DNA of 64,000 nucleotides from Heterohyrax brucei (lineage: Eukaryota > Chordata > Mammalia > Hyracoidea > Procaviidae), in the NCBI GenBank assembly GCA_028571685.1, contig CM053166.1, positions 57,560,111 to 57,624,110 of the forward strand, written 5' to 3'. Below, one piece after another: positions 46,745-59,086 of this stretch. The first letter of the stretch is position 1. Each line of letters begins with the position of its first letter. The position numbers were made by a program, and so were the translations under genes. The notes under the pieces were generated by a model. It saw only the letters and a list, made by a program, of their open reading frames with translations. It made no database searches and was not told where the DNA came from.

Positions 46745-47154
46745 ACTGTATATTTAAGGAGGCAATACAGGACACAACATTCAGAATCCTACTCAGTTAG
46801 GGAAGTCACAAAGCTCAATCAAAGCTACAATATTAAAAGAAGGGAACCAGTGATCATATCATATAAACTATGACATCATCATTGCAATATTTATAGTCCT
46901 GTCAGATGGAGAGGAAATTAAAAAGATATTCAGAAGTTAAAATTGGGTTTAAACTTAGAATATTAAGTGGGATGATAGGGGTAGCCACAAAGCATAATAA
47001 CAATGCAGCATATTAAAAAAAAAAACATAATACAGGAGTCTCAATGAAACCAACACTGAAAATGATGAAAAATCAACCCATAAAGAATAAGGACCTAGAA
47101 AAGAACATTAAGAGCAATGTAGAAAGCATCAACACAAAAACAAAGTCATCAAAA

Positions 47155-50100
47155 TGACAGCACTAAAAACACACCTATCAATAATTACACTGAATATAAA
47201 CAGACTTAATCTGACTCGATGGCACTTGGCTGGCTAATACTCCAATTAAGAGACAGCAAATGACATACTGGATTAAGACACGGTCCATCAATATGTTGCT
47301 TACAAGAAAACACATCAGACTCAAAGACATGAACAAACTGAAAATTAAAGGATGGAAAATCATATACCAAGCTAATAACAGACAAAGAAGAGCAGGAATG
47401 GTGATACTAATCTCAGATACAATAGATTTTAATGTAAAATTCACTGTCATGGACAAGGGCGGTCACTGTTGCTGAAAGGTTCAATAGATAAGCAGGAGTT
47501 AACAATATTAAATATTTATGTACCCAATACCACAGCATCTAAATACACTGAACAAACACTGACTACACTGAAAAATGAATTACATCACTCCACAATAATA
47601 GTTGGAGATGTCAACAATCCACTTTCAGTAATGGACAGATTATCCAGAAAAAAGCTCAGTAAAGACACAGAAGATCTTATTGTGACAATTAACTAACTAA
47701 ACCTCATCTAGATAAACAGAACTTTTTATCCATCAACAGATAAGTACACTTTCTTCTCCAGTGCACATGGAACATTTTCCGGAATAGACTATGTATTAGG
47801 ACATACAAAGCAAGTCTAAATAAAATCCAAACCAGCGAATTATTGCAAAGTATCTTCTCAGACCATAAAGCCATAAAAGGTGAAATCAGTATCAGAAAAA
47901 ACATAGGTAGACATTTGAACTCATGGAAACTGAGCAACACCTTGCTCAAAAAGCTATGGGTTATAGAAAAAATTAAGGACAAAATAAAGAAATTTATAGA
48001 TTCAAATGAGAATGAAAACATAACCCACCAGAACTGATGAGACACAGCAAAAGCAGTGCTCAGAGGTCAATTTATCTCTCTAATGCACACATCTGGAATG
48101 AAGAAAGGGTCCAAACCAAAGAATTAACCCTATAGCTTGAGCAAGTAGAAAGAGAGCAACAAGGCAACCACTCAAGCACCAGAAAGAAAAAAAAAAAAAA
48201 AAAAACAGATAATAAAGTTTATTGCAGAACTAAATGAATTAGAGAATAGAAGAACAATGGAAAAAACTAACAAAACCAAAAGCTGATTCTCTGAAAAGAT
48301 AAACAAAATTGATAAACCACTGGATAGACTTACAAAAGAAAAACAGAAGAGGAAACAAATAACACAAATAAGAAATGAGATACGAGATGCCACAAGAGAC
48401 CTAACTGAAATCAAAAGTTTCATGACAGAATGCTACAAAAGAGTGTACTCTAACAGATTTGAAAATGTAGAAGAAATGGACAAATTTCTAGATTGATATC
48501 ACCCACCAAGATTATTACAAGGAGAAGTAGAACAACTTAATAAATCCATCACAAAAGAAGAGATTGAAAAAGTCATAAAAAAACTACCAACCCAAAAGAG
48601 CCCTGGTTCAGATGTCTTCACTGCAGAATTCTACCAAGCTTTTATAGAAGAGTTAATCCCAACACTACTGAGACTATTTCACAGCATAGAAAAGGATGGA
48701 ATACTCCCAAATTCATTCTATGAAGCCAGCGTAACCCTGATACCAAATCCAGGGAAAGATCCCAGGAAAAAAGAAAATTACAGACCAATAGCTCTCATGA
48801 ACCTAGATGCAAAAATCTTCAACAAAATCCTTCCCAACAGAATTCAACAACATATGAAAAAAATAATCCATCATGACCAAGTTGGATTCAAGGGATACAA
48901 GGCTGGTTCAACATCAGAAAAGCAATTAATATGATCAACCACATAAATAACATAAAAGATAAGAATCACCTGGTCTTGTCAATTGATGCAGAAAAGGCAT
49001 GTGACAAAGTCCAACACTCATTCATGCTAAAAACTCTCAGCAAAATAGGAATGGAGGGGAAATTCCTCAGTGCAATAAGAGGCATCTATGAAAAGCCAAC
49101 AGCCTACATCATCCTGAATGAAGAATTCCCTTTGAGAATGGGAACTAGACAGGGATGCCCACTCTCACCACTTCTATTCAATATTGTACTAGAAGTTCTA
49201 GCCAGAGAAATTAAACAAGACAAAGAAATAAAGGGTATCTGCATTGGCAAACAAGTAAAAATCTCCATGTTGGCAGATGATATGATTGCATATGCAAAGA
49301 ATCCTAAAGAATCCATAAGTAAACTACTCGAACTAATAGAAGAGTTCAGCAAAGTATCAGGAGATAAGACACACATAAGTAAATCCATAGGCTTTCTTTA
49401 TATCAACAAAGATATCATCAAAGAAGAAATCACCAAATCAATACCATTTACTACAGCCCCCAAGAAGATAAAATACCTACGAATAAATCTAACTAGGGAA
49501 ATAAAGAGACGTATGCAGAGAAAACTACAAGACCTTACTGCAAGAAACCGAGAGAGACTTACATAAATGGAGAAACCTACCCTGCTAATGGATAGGAAGA
49601 CCTAACATTGTGAAAAATGTCTATTGTACTCAAAGCGATCTACATATACAACACAATTTCATTACAAATTTCAGTGTCATTTTTTAATGAGACGGAGAAA
49701 CATATCACCAACTTTGTTTGGAAAGGGAAGAAACCCCGGATATGTAAAGCACTACTAAAGAAGAAGAACACAGTGGGAGGCTTCACACTACCTGACCTTA
49801 GAACCTGTTACACTGTCACAATAGTCAAAACAGCCTGCACTGGTACAAAAAGAGACATATAGACCAATGGAATAGCATTGAGACCCCAGAGATGCCACCA
49901 TCCTCTTATAAACAGTTGATATTCAACAAAGGCCCTAAGATTGTAAACTGGGGTAAAAACAGTCTCTTTAACAAATGGTGCTGGCAAAATTGGATATCCA
50001 TCTGCAAAAAAACTTAAAGAAGACGCATATCTTATACCTTATACAAAAACTAACTCAAGATGGATCAAAGACCTAAATATCAAACCTAAAATGATAAAGA

Positions 50101-50460
50101 TCATGCAAGGAAAAATAGGATCAACAATGGAGGTTTCAATACACAGCTTAGACAGACTTCAAAATCTGACAAAGCACAATCAACAGAAGAGGAGATAGAT
50201 AAATGGGAACTACTAAAAATCGCTTTTGCACATTCAAAGACCTTATCAAGAAAGTTAAAAGATCACCTACAGAATGGGAAAAAATATTTGGCAACTATAT
50301 GTTGGATCGATGTCTGCTCTCCATAATCTACAAAGTACTGCAAAATATCAACAAGAAAAAGGTAAACAAACCAATTAAGCGACGGGCAAAGGAGATGGAC
50401 AGACCCTTCACCAAAGAGAATATCCAGGCAGCCAGAAGACACATGAGGAAATGCTCCTGA
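47155..50460 (+). pseudogene. L1 ORF2 relic
   Basis: Endonuclease start at about 47155 (LSIITLNINRLN), then EN motifs (GDVNNPLS). Reverse transcriptase follows: [13 protein letters not shown] (about 48970), [20 protein letters not shown] and catalytic [10 protein letters not shown] (about 49270). The thumb and C-terminal region (PTEWEKIFGN) end at about 50460. The longest open stretch is 48931-49566. Many stops and shifts exclude function. Confidence 0.83.
47211..47234 (+). mobile_element. 24-base AfroSINE/RTE tail insert
   Basis: ctgactcgatggcacttggc plus tggc, flanked by taat on both sides (47207-47210, 47235-47238). It interrupts L1 ORF2 near its start. Confidence 0.65.
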
Positions 50461-52231
50461 GCATTAGCTATCAGAGAAATCCAAATCAAAACTACAGTGA
50501 GATACCATCTCACCCCGTCACAGTTGGCCATGATACAAAACACACAAAACAACAAATGCTGGAGAAATTGGAACCTTCCTACACTGCTGGTAGGATTGCA
50601 AAATGATACAACATCTTTGGAAAACAATCTGGCACTTCCTTAAAAAGCTAGACATAGATACACCATTTTATCCAGTAATCCCACTGCTTGGAATTTATCC
50701 TACAGAAACAAGGGCAGTCACATGAACAGATGTATGCACCCAAATGTTTACTGTAGGGTGGTCCACAGTAGCAAAAAGATGGAATCAACCCAGATGCCCA
50801 TCAACAGATGAACGAATAAACAAACAATGGTACACATACTCAATGGAATAGTATGTAATGATAAAGAACAATGATGGTTTTAGGAAGCATCTCATAACCT
50901 GGTTTCAATTGGAAGACATTATGCTGAGTGAAATCAGTCAGTGACAAAAGGGCAAATATATGAGACCCCTACTCTAAGAACTTAAAAATAGGCTCCTGTA
51001 CAGAAACAAAGACTCTTTGATGGCTGCAACAGTGGGGATGCAGAGAGCTAGTCATAGATAAGATAGTTGATAGAAATTTGGATGGGTGAAAGCAGTGACA
51101 GCACACAGTAGATTAACTTAACTGGACTACAACATAAACTGAAAACTCTTCTAATCTTAACCCAATATTGCCAGGATAGAGTATCAGGGTGGGGGTCTGG
51201 GAACCATGTTCTTGCAGATGTTAAGGCCAATTGGCAAAACTAGGCTATTGCTCAGAGAGTCTTCTGCACCCCATATTGGTGAGTGGCGTCTGGGATTTTA
51301 AAGCTAGCAAGCCGCCAACTTGCTAGGCAAATGGTCCCAACTCATCTGCAACATATGATTACCAAGAACAACAAAGACATGAGGAAAAAAGAGCCCAGGA
51401 TACAGAAGGACCCATGTGAATGGCTAACTATATCAATATGTGACCGGAAGAACCAGATGGTGCCCAGCCGCCACCAAAGACAGTCATGATGGGGCACACA
51501 ATGTTGAGTCCCTGTGGCAACACGAGAAAAAGAGGAGTGCACCTCAAGAACTCTACTACAAGACCACAATTGATGGTCTGGTGGCCTGGGATTTCCCCTG
51601 GGATCATGGTCCCTAGACCAGCTTCTGCCCCTGAACAGAAAACATTACTGAGGTCAACCCTTCAGACAAGAATGGACTGGACTCAGGGACACAATGTGAC
51701 TGTATGGTGCGTGTACTTGTGGTTCTATGTATTTACGGATGCTGTCCTACTGGCCTCTTACTGGAGGGGAGAGGAGAGAGTGGAGAGGAGGGGACAAGAG
51801 ATTGTTAAGGGGATACAACACATACAGAATGAAAGGGACAAGTGTGCTGTCACCGGGCAAGGAGAACAGGAGCTGCAGATGAGCGGATATGCAAATTTAA
51901 TTTGGATTGCATATTTCAGTTAATCACAATTTAAAAAAAGTAAAAATAAAAAAAGCCAATTATGGAAATGATGTTGACATTAAATTTTTAAAAATTTCAG
52001 GTATTTACAATGAACAAGTTGTTAGTCTTGCAAAATTCTGTCACGTGATCTCTAGCATTATTTCTATCACCAGGGCCTATTTTTTCCAACTACCTATCCT
52101 TGTTTCCAACTTTTGCATTCCAGTCACCAGTAGTTATAAATGTGTTCTGATTGCGTGTTTGATCAATTTCAGACTGCAAAAGCTGGTAAAAATCTTCAAT
52201 CTCTTCATCTTTGGCCTTAGTGGTTGGTGCA

Positions 52232-52667
52232 TGTTTTAGTCACAACCTAGAACTGCTCTAACAGAAAATACCACAAGTAAATGGTTTCATGAAGAGAAAT
52301 TTCATTGACACAGTATAGTAAGCTACAAATCCATTTATGACTTACAAGTCCACTCAGTAAGAGAAATTATCACAGTCCAGTAGGCTGAGTCCAAATCCAG
52401 TGAGAGTGTCTTTGCACAGTAACCTCTGCTCTCGGTGCTGCCTTCTTGGTGGTATGAGGTTCCCAACTCTATGCTCACTTCTCTCCCTTATATTCCATAG
52501 CTGGTAACTTGAGTCCTGCCTCATCAGCACAAGTGCAGCCCATTCTCCATCATCAGTATCACAGAGGCAGGATTCACAACGCAGGGGTGGAATTGCACCA
52601 TATTGGGACTCATAGCCAAGTCAAATCAATACATACATTTTGGGAGGACACAATGCAACCCATGACA
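52232..52667 (-). mobile_element. MaLR-type solo LTR
   Basis: 436 bases, tgttttagtcacaaccta to cccatgaca. Flanks gtgca and gtgtg can both come from an original gtgcg by CpG decay. Confidence 0.8.
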
Positions 52668-53364
52668 GTGTGTAAATTTGAGTAACAGTCCTATGAACTG
52701 ACCTCTCTTGTAAGCGTATGGATATTATCACCGACAGCACTGTACTTCAGGACAGATATTGAAATGTTCTTTTTGATGACGAACACACCATTCCCATTCA
52801 ACTTTTTGTTCCCAGCATAGTAGACCACATGATTGTCAGATTCAAAATGGCCCAGACTGGCCCATTTCAGCTCACCAATGCCTAGGATATTGATGTTTAT
52901 GTGTTCCCTTTCATTTCTGATGATTTCCAGTTTTCCTAGATTCATCTTCATACATTCCATGTCCCAATTATTGCAGCTGTTTCTTCTCATTTTGAGTCAT
53001 GCCACATCAGTGAACAAAGATCCTGAAGGCCTTGCTCCATCCACATCATTAAGCTCAACTCTAGTTTGAGGAGGCAGCTCTTCCCCAGTCATCTTTTGAG
53101 TGCCTTCCAACCCAGGGGCTCACTTTCCAGCACCATATCTGACAATGTTTGGCTGCTATTCATAAGGTTTTCCGTAGCAAATTCCTGTCAGAAGTAGACT
53201 ACTGGGTCCTTCTTCCTCATCTGTCTTAGTCTGGATGCTCAGCTGAAACTTGTCTACCATGTGTGACCCTGCTGGTACCTATATACCAGTGCCATAGCTT
53301 ACAGCATCACAGCAAGAAGCAAGCCTCCAATGACAGACAAGTGGAGAATGCTCACTCTATTTTT

Positions 53365-54080
53365 ACTCCACTTACCTGACGTTGTTCCCCTCCTTACCTG
53401 ATGCTGTTATCTGCCTTACCTGATGCTGTTACTCTCCTTATCTGATGCTGTTACCGTCCTTACCTGATATCATTACCCTCTGTCACGGATTGAATTGTGT
53501 TCCCCCCAAAAGAGGTGTAACCATATGGCTGGGCCATGATTCCCGGTGTTCTATGATTGTCCTCCATTTTGTGATTTTGCTGTGCTGTATGTTAAAGGAT
53601 TAGGGTGGGACTGTAAATCCCTTCAGAAGATCACCTCCCTGCTCCACTGTAAAAGGAGTTTCCCTGGAGTGTGGCTTGCACCACCCTTAATCCTTTCATA
53701 CTGCAAGAGGTAAAAGGAAAGAGAAGCAAGCAGAGAACTGGGAACCTCATACCATCAAGAAAGCAGCACTGTGTGAAGTGCATGTCCTTCAGACCTGAGG
53801 TTCCTGAGCCAAGATGCTCCCTGGACAAAGACAGATGCAACACTGGACTTTCCTCCAGAGCTGACAAGGGGGAAAGCCTTTCCCTGGAGTGGGCATCCTG
53901 AATTTGGACTTGTAGCCTACTGGACTGTGTGAGAATAAACTTTCCTTTGTTAAAGCCATTCACTCTGTGGTATTCTGTCAGAGCAGCACTAGCTGACTAA
54001 AACACCATCTTTACCAGAGGCCGTTACCCTCCTTACCCGATGCTGTTACCCTCTTTACCTGTTGCTGTTACCCTCCTCAC
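53365..54080. repeat. Minisatellite of a 22-bp unit, split by an LTR
   Basis: Units close to cttacctgatgctgttaccc repeat about five times before 53480 and about four times from 54005 to 54080, with 1-4 differences between units. Confidence 0.8.
53481..54004 (+). mobile_element. MaLR-type solo LTR
   Basis: tgtcacggattgaattgtgt to ctgactaaaaca, 524 bases. Flanked by ccctc and ccatc; inserted within the minisatellite. Confidence 0.84.
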
Positions 54081-54082
54081 CT

Positions 54083-54140
54083 CTGTCTTGTAGGATCACT
54101 ATAAGTCAGAATGAACTTGACAGCATTGGATTTGGTTTGG
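54083..54140 (+). mobile_element. AfroSINE tail fragment
   Basis: ctctgtcttgtaggatcact through gacagcattggatttggttt: only the last third of the SINE. Confidence 0.72.
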
Positions 54141-55039
54141 TAAGCTTAGTTGACCTCAGAATCTTAGAACTCCCACTAATTTTTCAAAGGCCAGTAGAAT
54201 TCTAAGTAACTCAGGGAGGAACAATTGTTCAAAGAGAACTTGGTATTTTTCTCTCATAATATACAAAATGTGTTAGTGCTTTGTTCAAAGCAGGTACTCC
54301 TTCTCAATAAAACAATTAAATTCTTGATTTGGAATATGAAACCTCTCATCTTGGATTTCCCCAGAAGTGGACACCAAGACAGTGGTTTAGAGAACAAAAA
54401 ATATTTTTGAAGGGGAAAGATGATCCCAGATAACACCAGAAGTGGAATGAAAAAGTGAAATACAGAAGAGAAGAAAGCCAGAGGGGGAGTTATTGAACAG
54501 GGTACTGTCATGGGCAACTGAGGCTTAATCCTACTGGGTACCTCTGAGTGATGATGTAGAATATATTTCAAAGTTGTCTAACCACTCCAAGCCTCATACC
54601 TCCATTCTCCCTGCCCAGAAAAGAAAGGGTACTAGAACATTTGTCTTTAACTTCTCCTATCCATCTTCAGCTGAAGGTTGCTCCCAGGTGTGTCAACACT
54701 CTCCCACTTCCTGTCTGCTCTGCCTACAGGAAAGAGAAAGTGATAAGCTGAGAGTCATAGCTGCTTGCAATAGGAACACTTGGTCTTGGTGTCAAGGTGA
54801 AATGAGTGGTCACTAACAGTGTCTGCCACACCTCTAAATTCTAAACACTGATTTTCCCCCCTCTCGTCTTTTCTTGGCTCCAGTGTAGTTAAATATACAA
54901 TCCTATTAATAAAGTAATAGATCATTGCAGCTTTTGGCCTCTCGGTTTTCAGCTTAGAGGAAGTCTACGTGAAACTATCTTCTATTGATCTAGGGTCCAG
55001 ATTTATCTGATACCAGCTACCCCTCCCACTCTGTAACAC
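54141..55039. other. Unassigned stretch, possibly an old LTR
   Basis: About 0.9 kb without recognised genes. Part of it (54360-54590) has the composition of an old LTR but I cannot name a family. Confidence 0.4.
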
Positions 55040-55388
55040 CAGTGCCCAAGGTTCACCAGTGGGAAAGTTAGTGCCACATTGTCCTTGTCCTCAAGATAAA
55101 GCCTCTGGGTCTGTCTCCAGTAAAGGTTGATGATGACATTGTCAAGGCATCCAGCTACTGGACGAAATAGACCATTCCGAAAGATAGGCCCAGAATAAAG
55201 TGGTACTTTCTGCCTCTTCCTTGATCATCAAAGGCCTCAAGGAACCTCTTAGATACAGAAAAAATCAGAAAAACATTAAGCACATCAGAAATAGCTTTTG
55301 ATGAGATCGTCAGCACTACCCAAGAGATATGGCATAAATCTTCAGCCAGAGAACACTGCAGAGATGTTAAAGAAATCCAAAGGACTCA
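55040..55388 (+). pseudogene. RPL12: RPL12 processed pseudogene, partial
   Basis: Broken frames match the large-subunit ribosomal protein L12 (uL11) from about residue 16 to 132. Recognisable pieces are IKPLGLSPVKV, ALIIKGLKEP-like, and RKNQKNIKH, followed by FDE. A deletion of about 20 bases removes part of GLRITVKL, and several stops are present. No introns are seen in the matched stretch, so it is a retrocopy. Its 3' end is cut by the L1 at 55391 and was not found again. The functional protein binds 23S/28S-type rRNA at the ribosomal stalk base; this copy makes nothing. Confidence 0.82.
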
Positions 55389-57456
55389 GAGGAGGCAGGG
55401 CCAAGCTGGTGGAGTAGTCAGACTCAACTTGTCATCCCTCTTACAACAAAGAACCAAAAAATAACTGAATTGATCATACAGGACAATCTAGGAACCCTAA
55501 ACACCAAAGGCAAAGTGGAGAAATCAGACTGAGCTCCAAAGGGAGGGACAGACAGATCAGAAGCAGTGAGGAATTGCCAGACTAGACTCAGTGGAAACCA
55601 GGACCTTACAGGTTGGATTGGCTGGTGTGTACAGTGAGGCAAACACTGGTACTCAGAACATGTTTTCCACACTGGGAGAGAACAAGCAGCAGAGAGTCTC
55701 TCAACCCTCCAAAACCAGTGAGAAGGGCACTCAGTCAAGCCTACCACACAGGTCAAAAATTATCCATTTGGGGAACATCCTCTCTCCCATTTACCTGCCC
55801 CTGCCCCACTCTGCGACTAGTCCAGTATGCCTTCAGCGTTTGCTGTATCCCTTGGGCTGGAAGTAGGATCCATCATGCACACTGAGCCATTCTGGTTTTG
55901 GAGAGGAAACAAATTAATAAGAAAAAATAATCTGTGAGGTCCTGTAATCCAGGAACTCAAAGTAGGCACAGCCCCTTTGCCTAGACATAGGCATAAAGGG
56001 TCCACAGACTGTGAATGCCTTTCATCACTGCACAGACCTGTATGGGCCCATTTCAACACTATAGGCCCTCATTAGCAAAGTACAACAGGGTGTATACCTG
56101 AAGCCTAATTTTGACTGTATCAATTATAAGGTGGTATGGCAGATTCATGACATTTGACATCACTCTATTAAGCATGGTCCTTACCTACCCACATCAGGGT
56201 ACTGAGGACTGGTGGCTCTACTGAAAGCACGTACCACCTACGACAGGAGTCCAAGAATAAGTGGAACCTCTCAGTCATTAGAGCCAACAGCATTTGGTGC
56301 CCATAGTCCAGCTGTAAAACCCCACCCACCTATGCCCTCTAAGGAACAGAAACATACTTTCCTCCCAGATGTTAAAGGGCAGCCAACAGTCCCGTGTCTA
56401 GCCCAACATATGACCCCCTACTGCAGCCAGATACCTGTGCCTACTCCAATCACCCCTACCAGTCTAAACGAGAACCTGTACCACACACTTGGTGACCAAC
56501 TACCTAGACACTTGAGATGAACAACAACAACAACAGCCCAGTGCCTTGAGATGAATCCATACTGAAAAAGTAAAGGGACTCCTGAGTTCCCATACTTAGT
56601 AACACCTCCGACCATCCAATGACAGGATATGAGATTTTCAAAGGCACCAATAATCAAACAAGCTGACACAAGCAGTATATTTGAGCATATCTGAACAAAA
56701 TAAAAGAAACCAAGACACAGTAAGCAAACATGAAATAAATAAAAATAATAGCTTATTGATGGCTAGGAGACAATCATCAATTTCAAATCTCATAAAAAGG
56801 CAGACCATGATGACTTCAGCAAGCATCCAAAACAAAGAATCATGGAAGAGAACTTGGAATTACAAGAGGTAGAATTTAAAAAGTTAATATAAAGAGCACT
56901 AAAGGAGATCAGGAAAGGGAATGGAAAAAATGCATAACAAGCTAAGGGACACATAGACAAAGCAATAGATGAACTTAAGAAGGTTGTACACAAGCACAAT
57001 GACAAATTTAACAGATTGCAAGAATCCATAGAGAGACAGCAAATCAAAACCTGAAAGATTAACAATAAAATTTCAGTGTTAGACAACTGAATAGAAAGTC
57101 ATAGGAAGGAACAGAACTGAGGCAATGAAAGTCAGAATTAGTGATACTGAAGATAAATTACAGATAAAATTATTAATAAATTATCAAGAATAAGCTGACA
57201 CCAAATTACTTGAGTAAAAATCAGATGAAAGAATTTTTTAAAAATGAAGAATTCCTAAGAATTACATGAGACCCTATCAAAAGGAAAAACCTGTGAGTGA
57301 TTGAAGTACCAGAGCAGGGAGGAATAAGAGAAAATACAGAGAGAATTTTTGAAGATTTGTTAGCAGAAAAATTCTCTGATATTATGAATGTTGAGAAGAT
57401 ATCTATCCCAGGAACTCGTCAAACCCCACACATGGTAGATTCCAAAAGAAAGTAAC

Positions 57457-58017
57457 TGTTTTAGTAATCTAGTGTTGTTCTAACAGAAATATGAAGAGTG
57501 GATGGCCTTTGAATAAAAATAAAAGAGAGGGTTATTTTTACACAATCCAGTAGGCTACAAGTCCAAATCCAGGATGTCAGCTCCAGGGGAAGGCTTTCCC
57601 TCTATTGGCTCCAGAGGAAAGAACTTGTGCTGCAGTAGTCTCTGTTCAGGGAACATCTTGGTGCAGGAACCTCAAGTCTGAAGGATGTGCTCTACCCCTA
57701 GTGCTGCTTTCTTGATTGTACGAGCTTCTCATTCTCTGCTTGCTTCCCTTTCTTTTTACCTGTTGTAGGATAAAAGGTGGTGCAAGTCATGCTGTAGGGA
57801 AATGCTCTCTACATTGGAGCTGGGAGGTGACCTTAGGAAGGGTGTTACAGTCCCACTCTAATGCTCTCTAACATAACCCACTTTGTTAACCACAGGCAGA
57901 GATTATACTTTACAACATAGGAAAATCACAGAATGATGGCTGTCACAGAATATAGGAATCCCAGCCCAGCCAAATTACTATACGTATTTTTTGGGGGACA
58001 CAATTCAGTCCATGACA
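57457..58017 (-). mobile_element. MaLR-type solo LTR
   Basis: 561 bases, tgttttagtaatctagtgtt to gtccatgaca, with gtaac on both sides (57452-57456, 58018-58022). Confidence 0.88.
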
Positions 58018-58087
58018 GTAACCAAGGCATATTATAATCAAACCAGCCAAAACCAAAGAGGAAGAATTTTAAGAGCAGCTAGGCATA

Positions 58088-58240
58088 AATCCTGGAGGCA
58101 TAGCGGTTATGTGCTATGTCTGCTAACCAAAAGGTCAGCAATTTGAATTCACCAGGTGCTCCTTGGAAACTCTATGGGACAGTTCTACTCTGTCCTGTAG
58201 GGTTGCTATGAGTTGGAATCGACTAGTGACAGTGAGTTTG
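58088..58240 (+). mobile_element. AfroSINE with 7-bp target duplication
   Basis: Complete SINE (atcctggaggcatagcggtt to gactagtgacagtgag) between aggcata at 58081-58087 and 58241-58247. Confidence 0.87.
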
Positions 58241-58710
58241 AGGCATAAACAAAAAATCATCAAAGGAGATTGAATAAGATTAAACTCAGACTACTCAGCA
58301 GAAACCATGCAGGCAAGAAGGCGATGGAACGACATACATAAAGCCTTGAGGGGAAAAAAATGCCAACTGAGAATTATATATCCAGAAAAACTGTCTCATA
58401 TATGATGGTTATGTTAGGGCATTTACAGATAAACAGAAGTTTATGGAATTTGTAAAAGTCAAACAAAAATTACAAAAGCTACTACAGACAGTTGTCTGGT
58501 TGGAAAATAAATAAAATCAAGTAACAACCCAAGACTAGAACACAGGACAGAACAATCAGATAGATAGCAACCTACATACTGGAGTCACATAAATTAAAGC
58601 TAAAACACTGAAAATAGGGAAACAAGGACATCAATATGTAAAAGATGACAACACTAAAAAAAAAAAAGTACTAAAGTAGTCATAGATCTTTCATGTGGAG
58701 ATGAGAAAAG

Positions 58711-59086
58711 ACCCAGCTGTCTACTTCTGAAAAGAATAAGCTGGTGAAAAGCTATGTAATAGAACATTATCTGATATAGTGCTGGAAGATGAGCCTCTCA
58801 GGTTCGAAGGTACTTAAAATAACATTGGGAAAGAGCAACATCCTTAAAATGAAACAAAAAAAAAGTTGAAGCAACTATAATTCAAATTTATGCACCAATT
58901 ACTAAGGTCAAAGATGAAGAAATTGAAGATTTTTACCAGCTTATGCAGTCTGAAATGATCGAACATGCAATCAGGATGCATTGATAATTATTGATGATTA
59001 GAATGCAGAAGTTGGAAGCTAAGAAGAAGGATCAGTAGTTGGTAAATATGGTCTTGGTGATAGAAATGATGATGTAGGAAGCAGGG
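58711..59086 (+). mobile_element. RTE LINE fragment with internal deletion
   Basis: RTE 5' UTR (acccagctgtctacttctga) joined after an A-run at about 58860 to endonuclease sequence (gaagcaactataattcaaat), skipping about 0.35 kb. It stops at the next L1. Confidence 0.75.

Larger units (their letters stand above)
44300..51998 (+). mobile_element. L1 LINE with 5' UTR, ORF1, ORF2 and 3' UTR
   Basis: Starts at the L1 5' terminus (gggggcagtgccaagatggc) and ends with an A-rich tail at about 51957. aggcatttgcaa (44288-44299) and aggtatttacaa (51999-52010) are the target duplication with two differences. It holds a 5' UTR of about 1.1 kb, ORF1, ORF2 and a 1.5-kb 3' UTR. It also carries a nested short L1 (46251-46699) and a 24-base SINE-tail insert. 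The 3' UTR matches the other young L1s. About 40 non-L1 bases (51958-51998) follow the A-run and may be transduced sequence. Confidence 0.88.
42033..53341 (-). mobile_element. Near full-length RTE LINE, split by L1 and LTR
   Basis: RTE on minus at 42033-44299, 51999-52231 and 52668-53341, together about 3.2 kb. The 3' end is at gttgttgttaggtgccattg. The RT region (KIKAPGIDGISIEIFPQ, about 43480) and endonuclease start (NINILGIGELKWA, about 52880) are recognisable. The 5' end is near 53341 beside a minisatellite. Broken by stops. Two later elements split it: the 7.7-kb L1 and the LTR at 52232. Confidence 0.85.
55391..58710 (+). mobile_element. L1 LINE, 5' UTR and ORF1, cut by RTE
   Basis: Starts aggaggcagggccaagctgg, the L1 5' end. 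5' UTR to about 56790, then a decayed ORF1 (coiled coil about 56900-57250; C-terminal part 58020-58480) with a MaLR LTR and a SINE inserted. It ends in the spacer before ORF2 (catagatctttcatgtggag), where an RTE follows. Confidence 0.75.

Noticed and set aside
48181..48206. A-run as the end of a retrotransposed gene copy
   Set aside because: L1 ORF2 continues on both sides, so it is an expanded A-tract within L1.
20172..58240. AfroSINE heads as tRNA genes
   Set aside because: They keep only a tRNA-like B-box region; no full cloverleaf with anticodon arm can be drawn, so they are SINEs.
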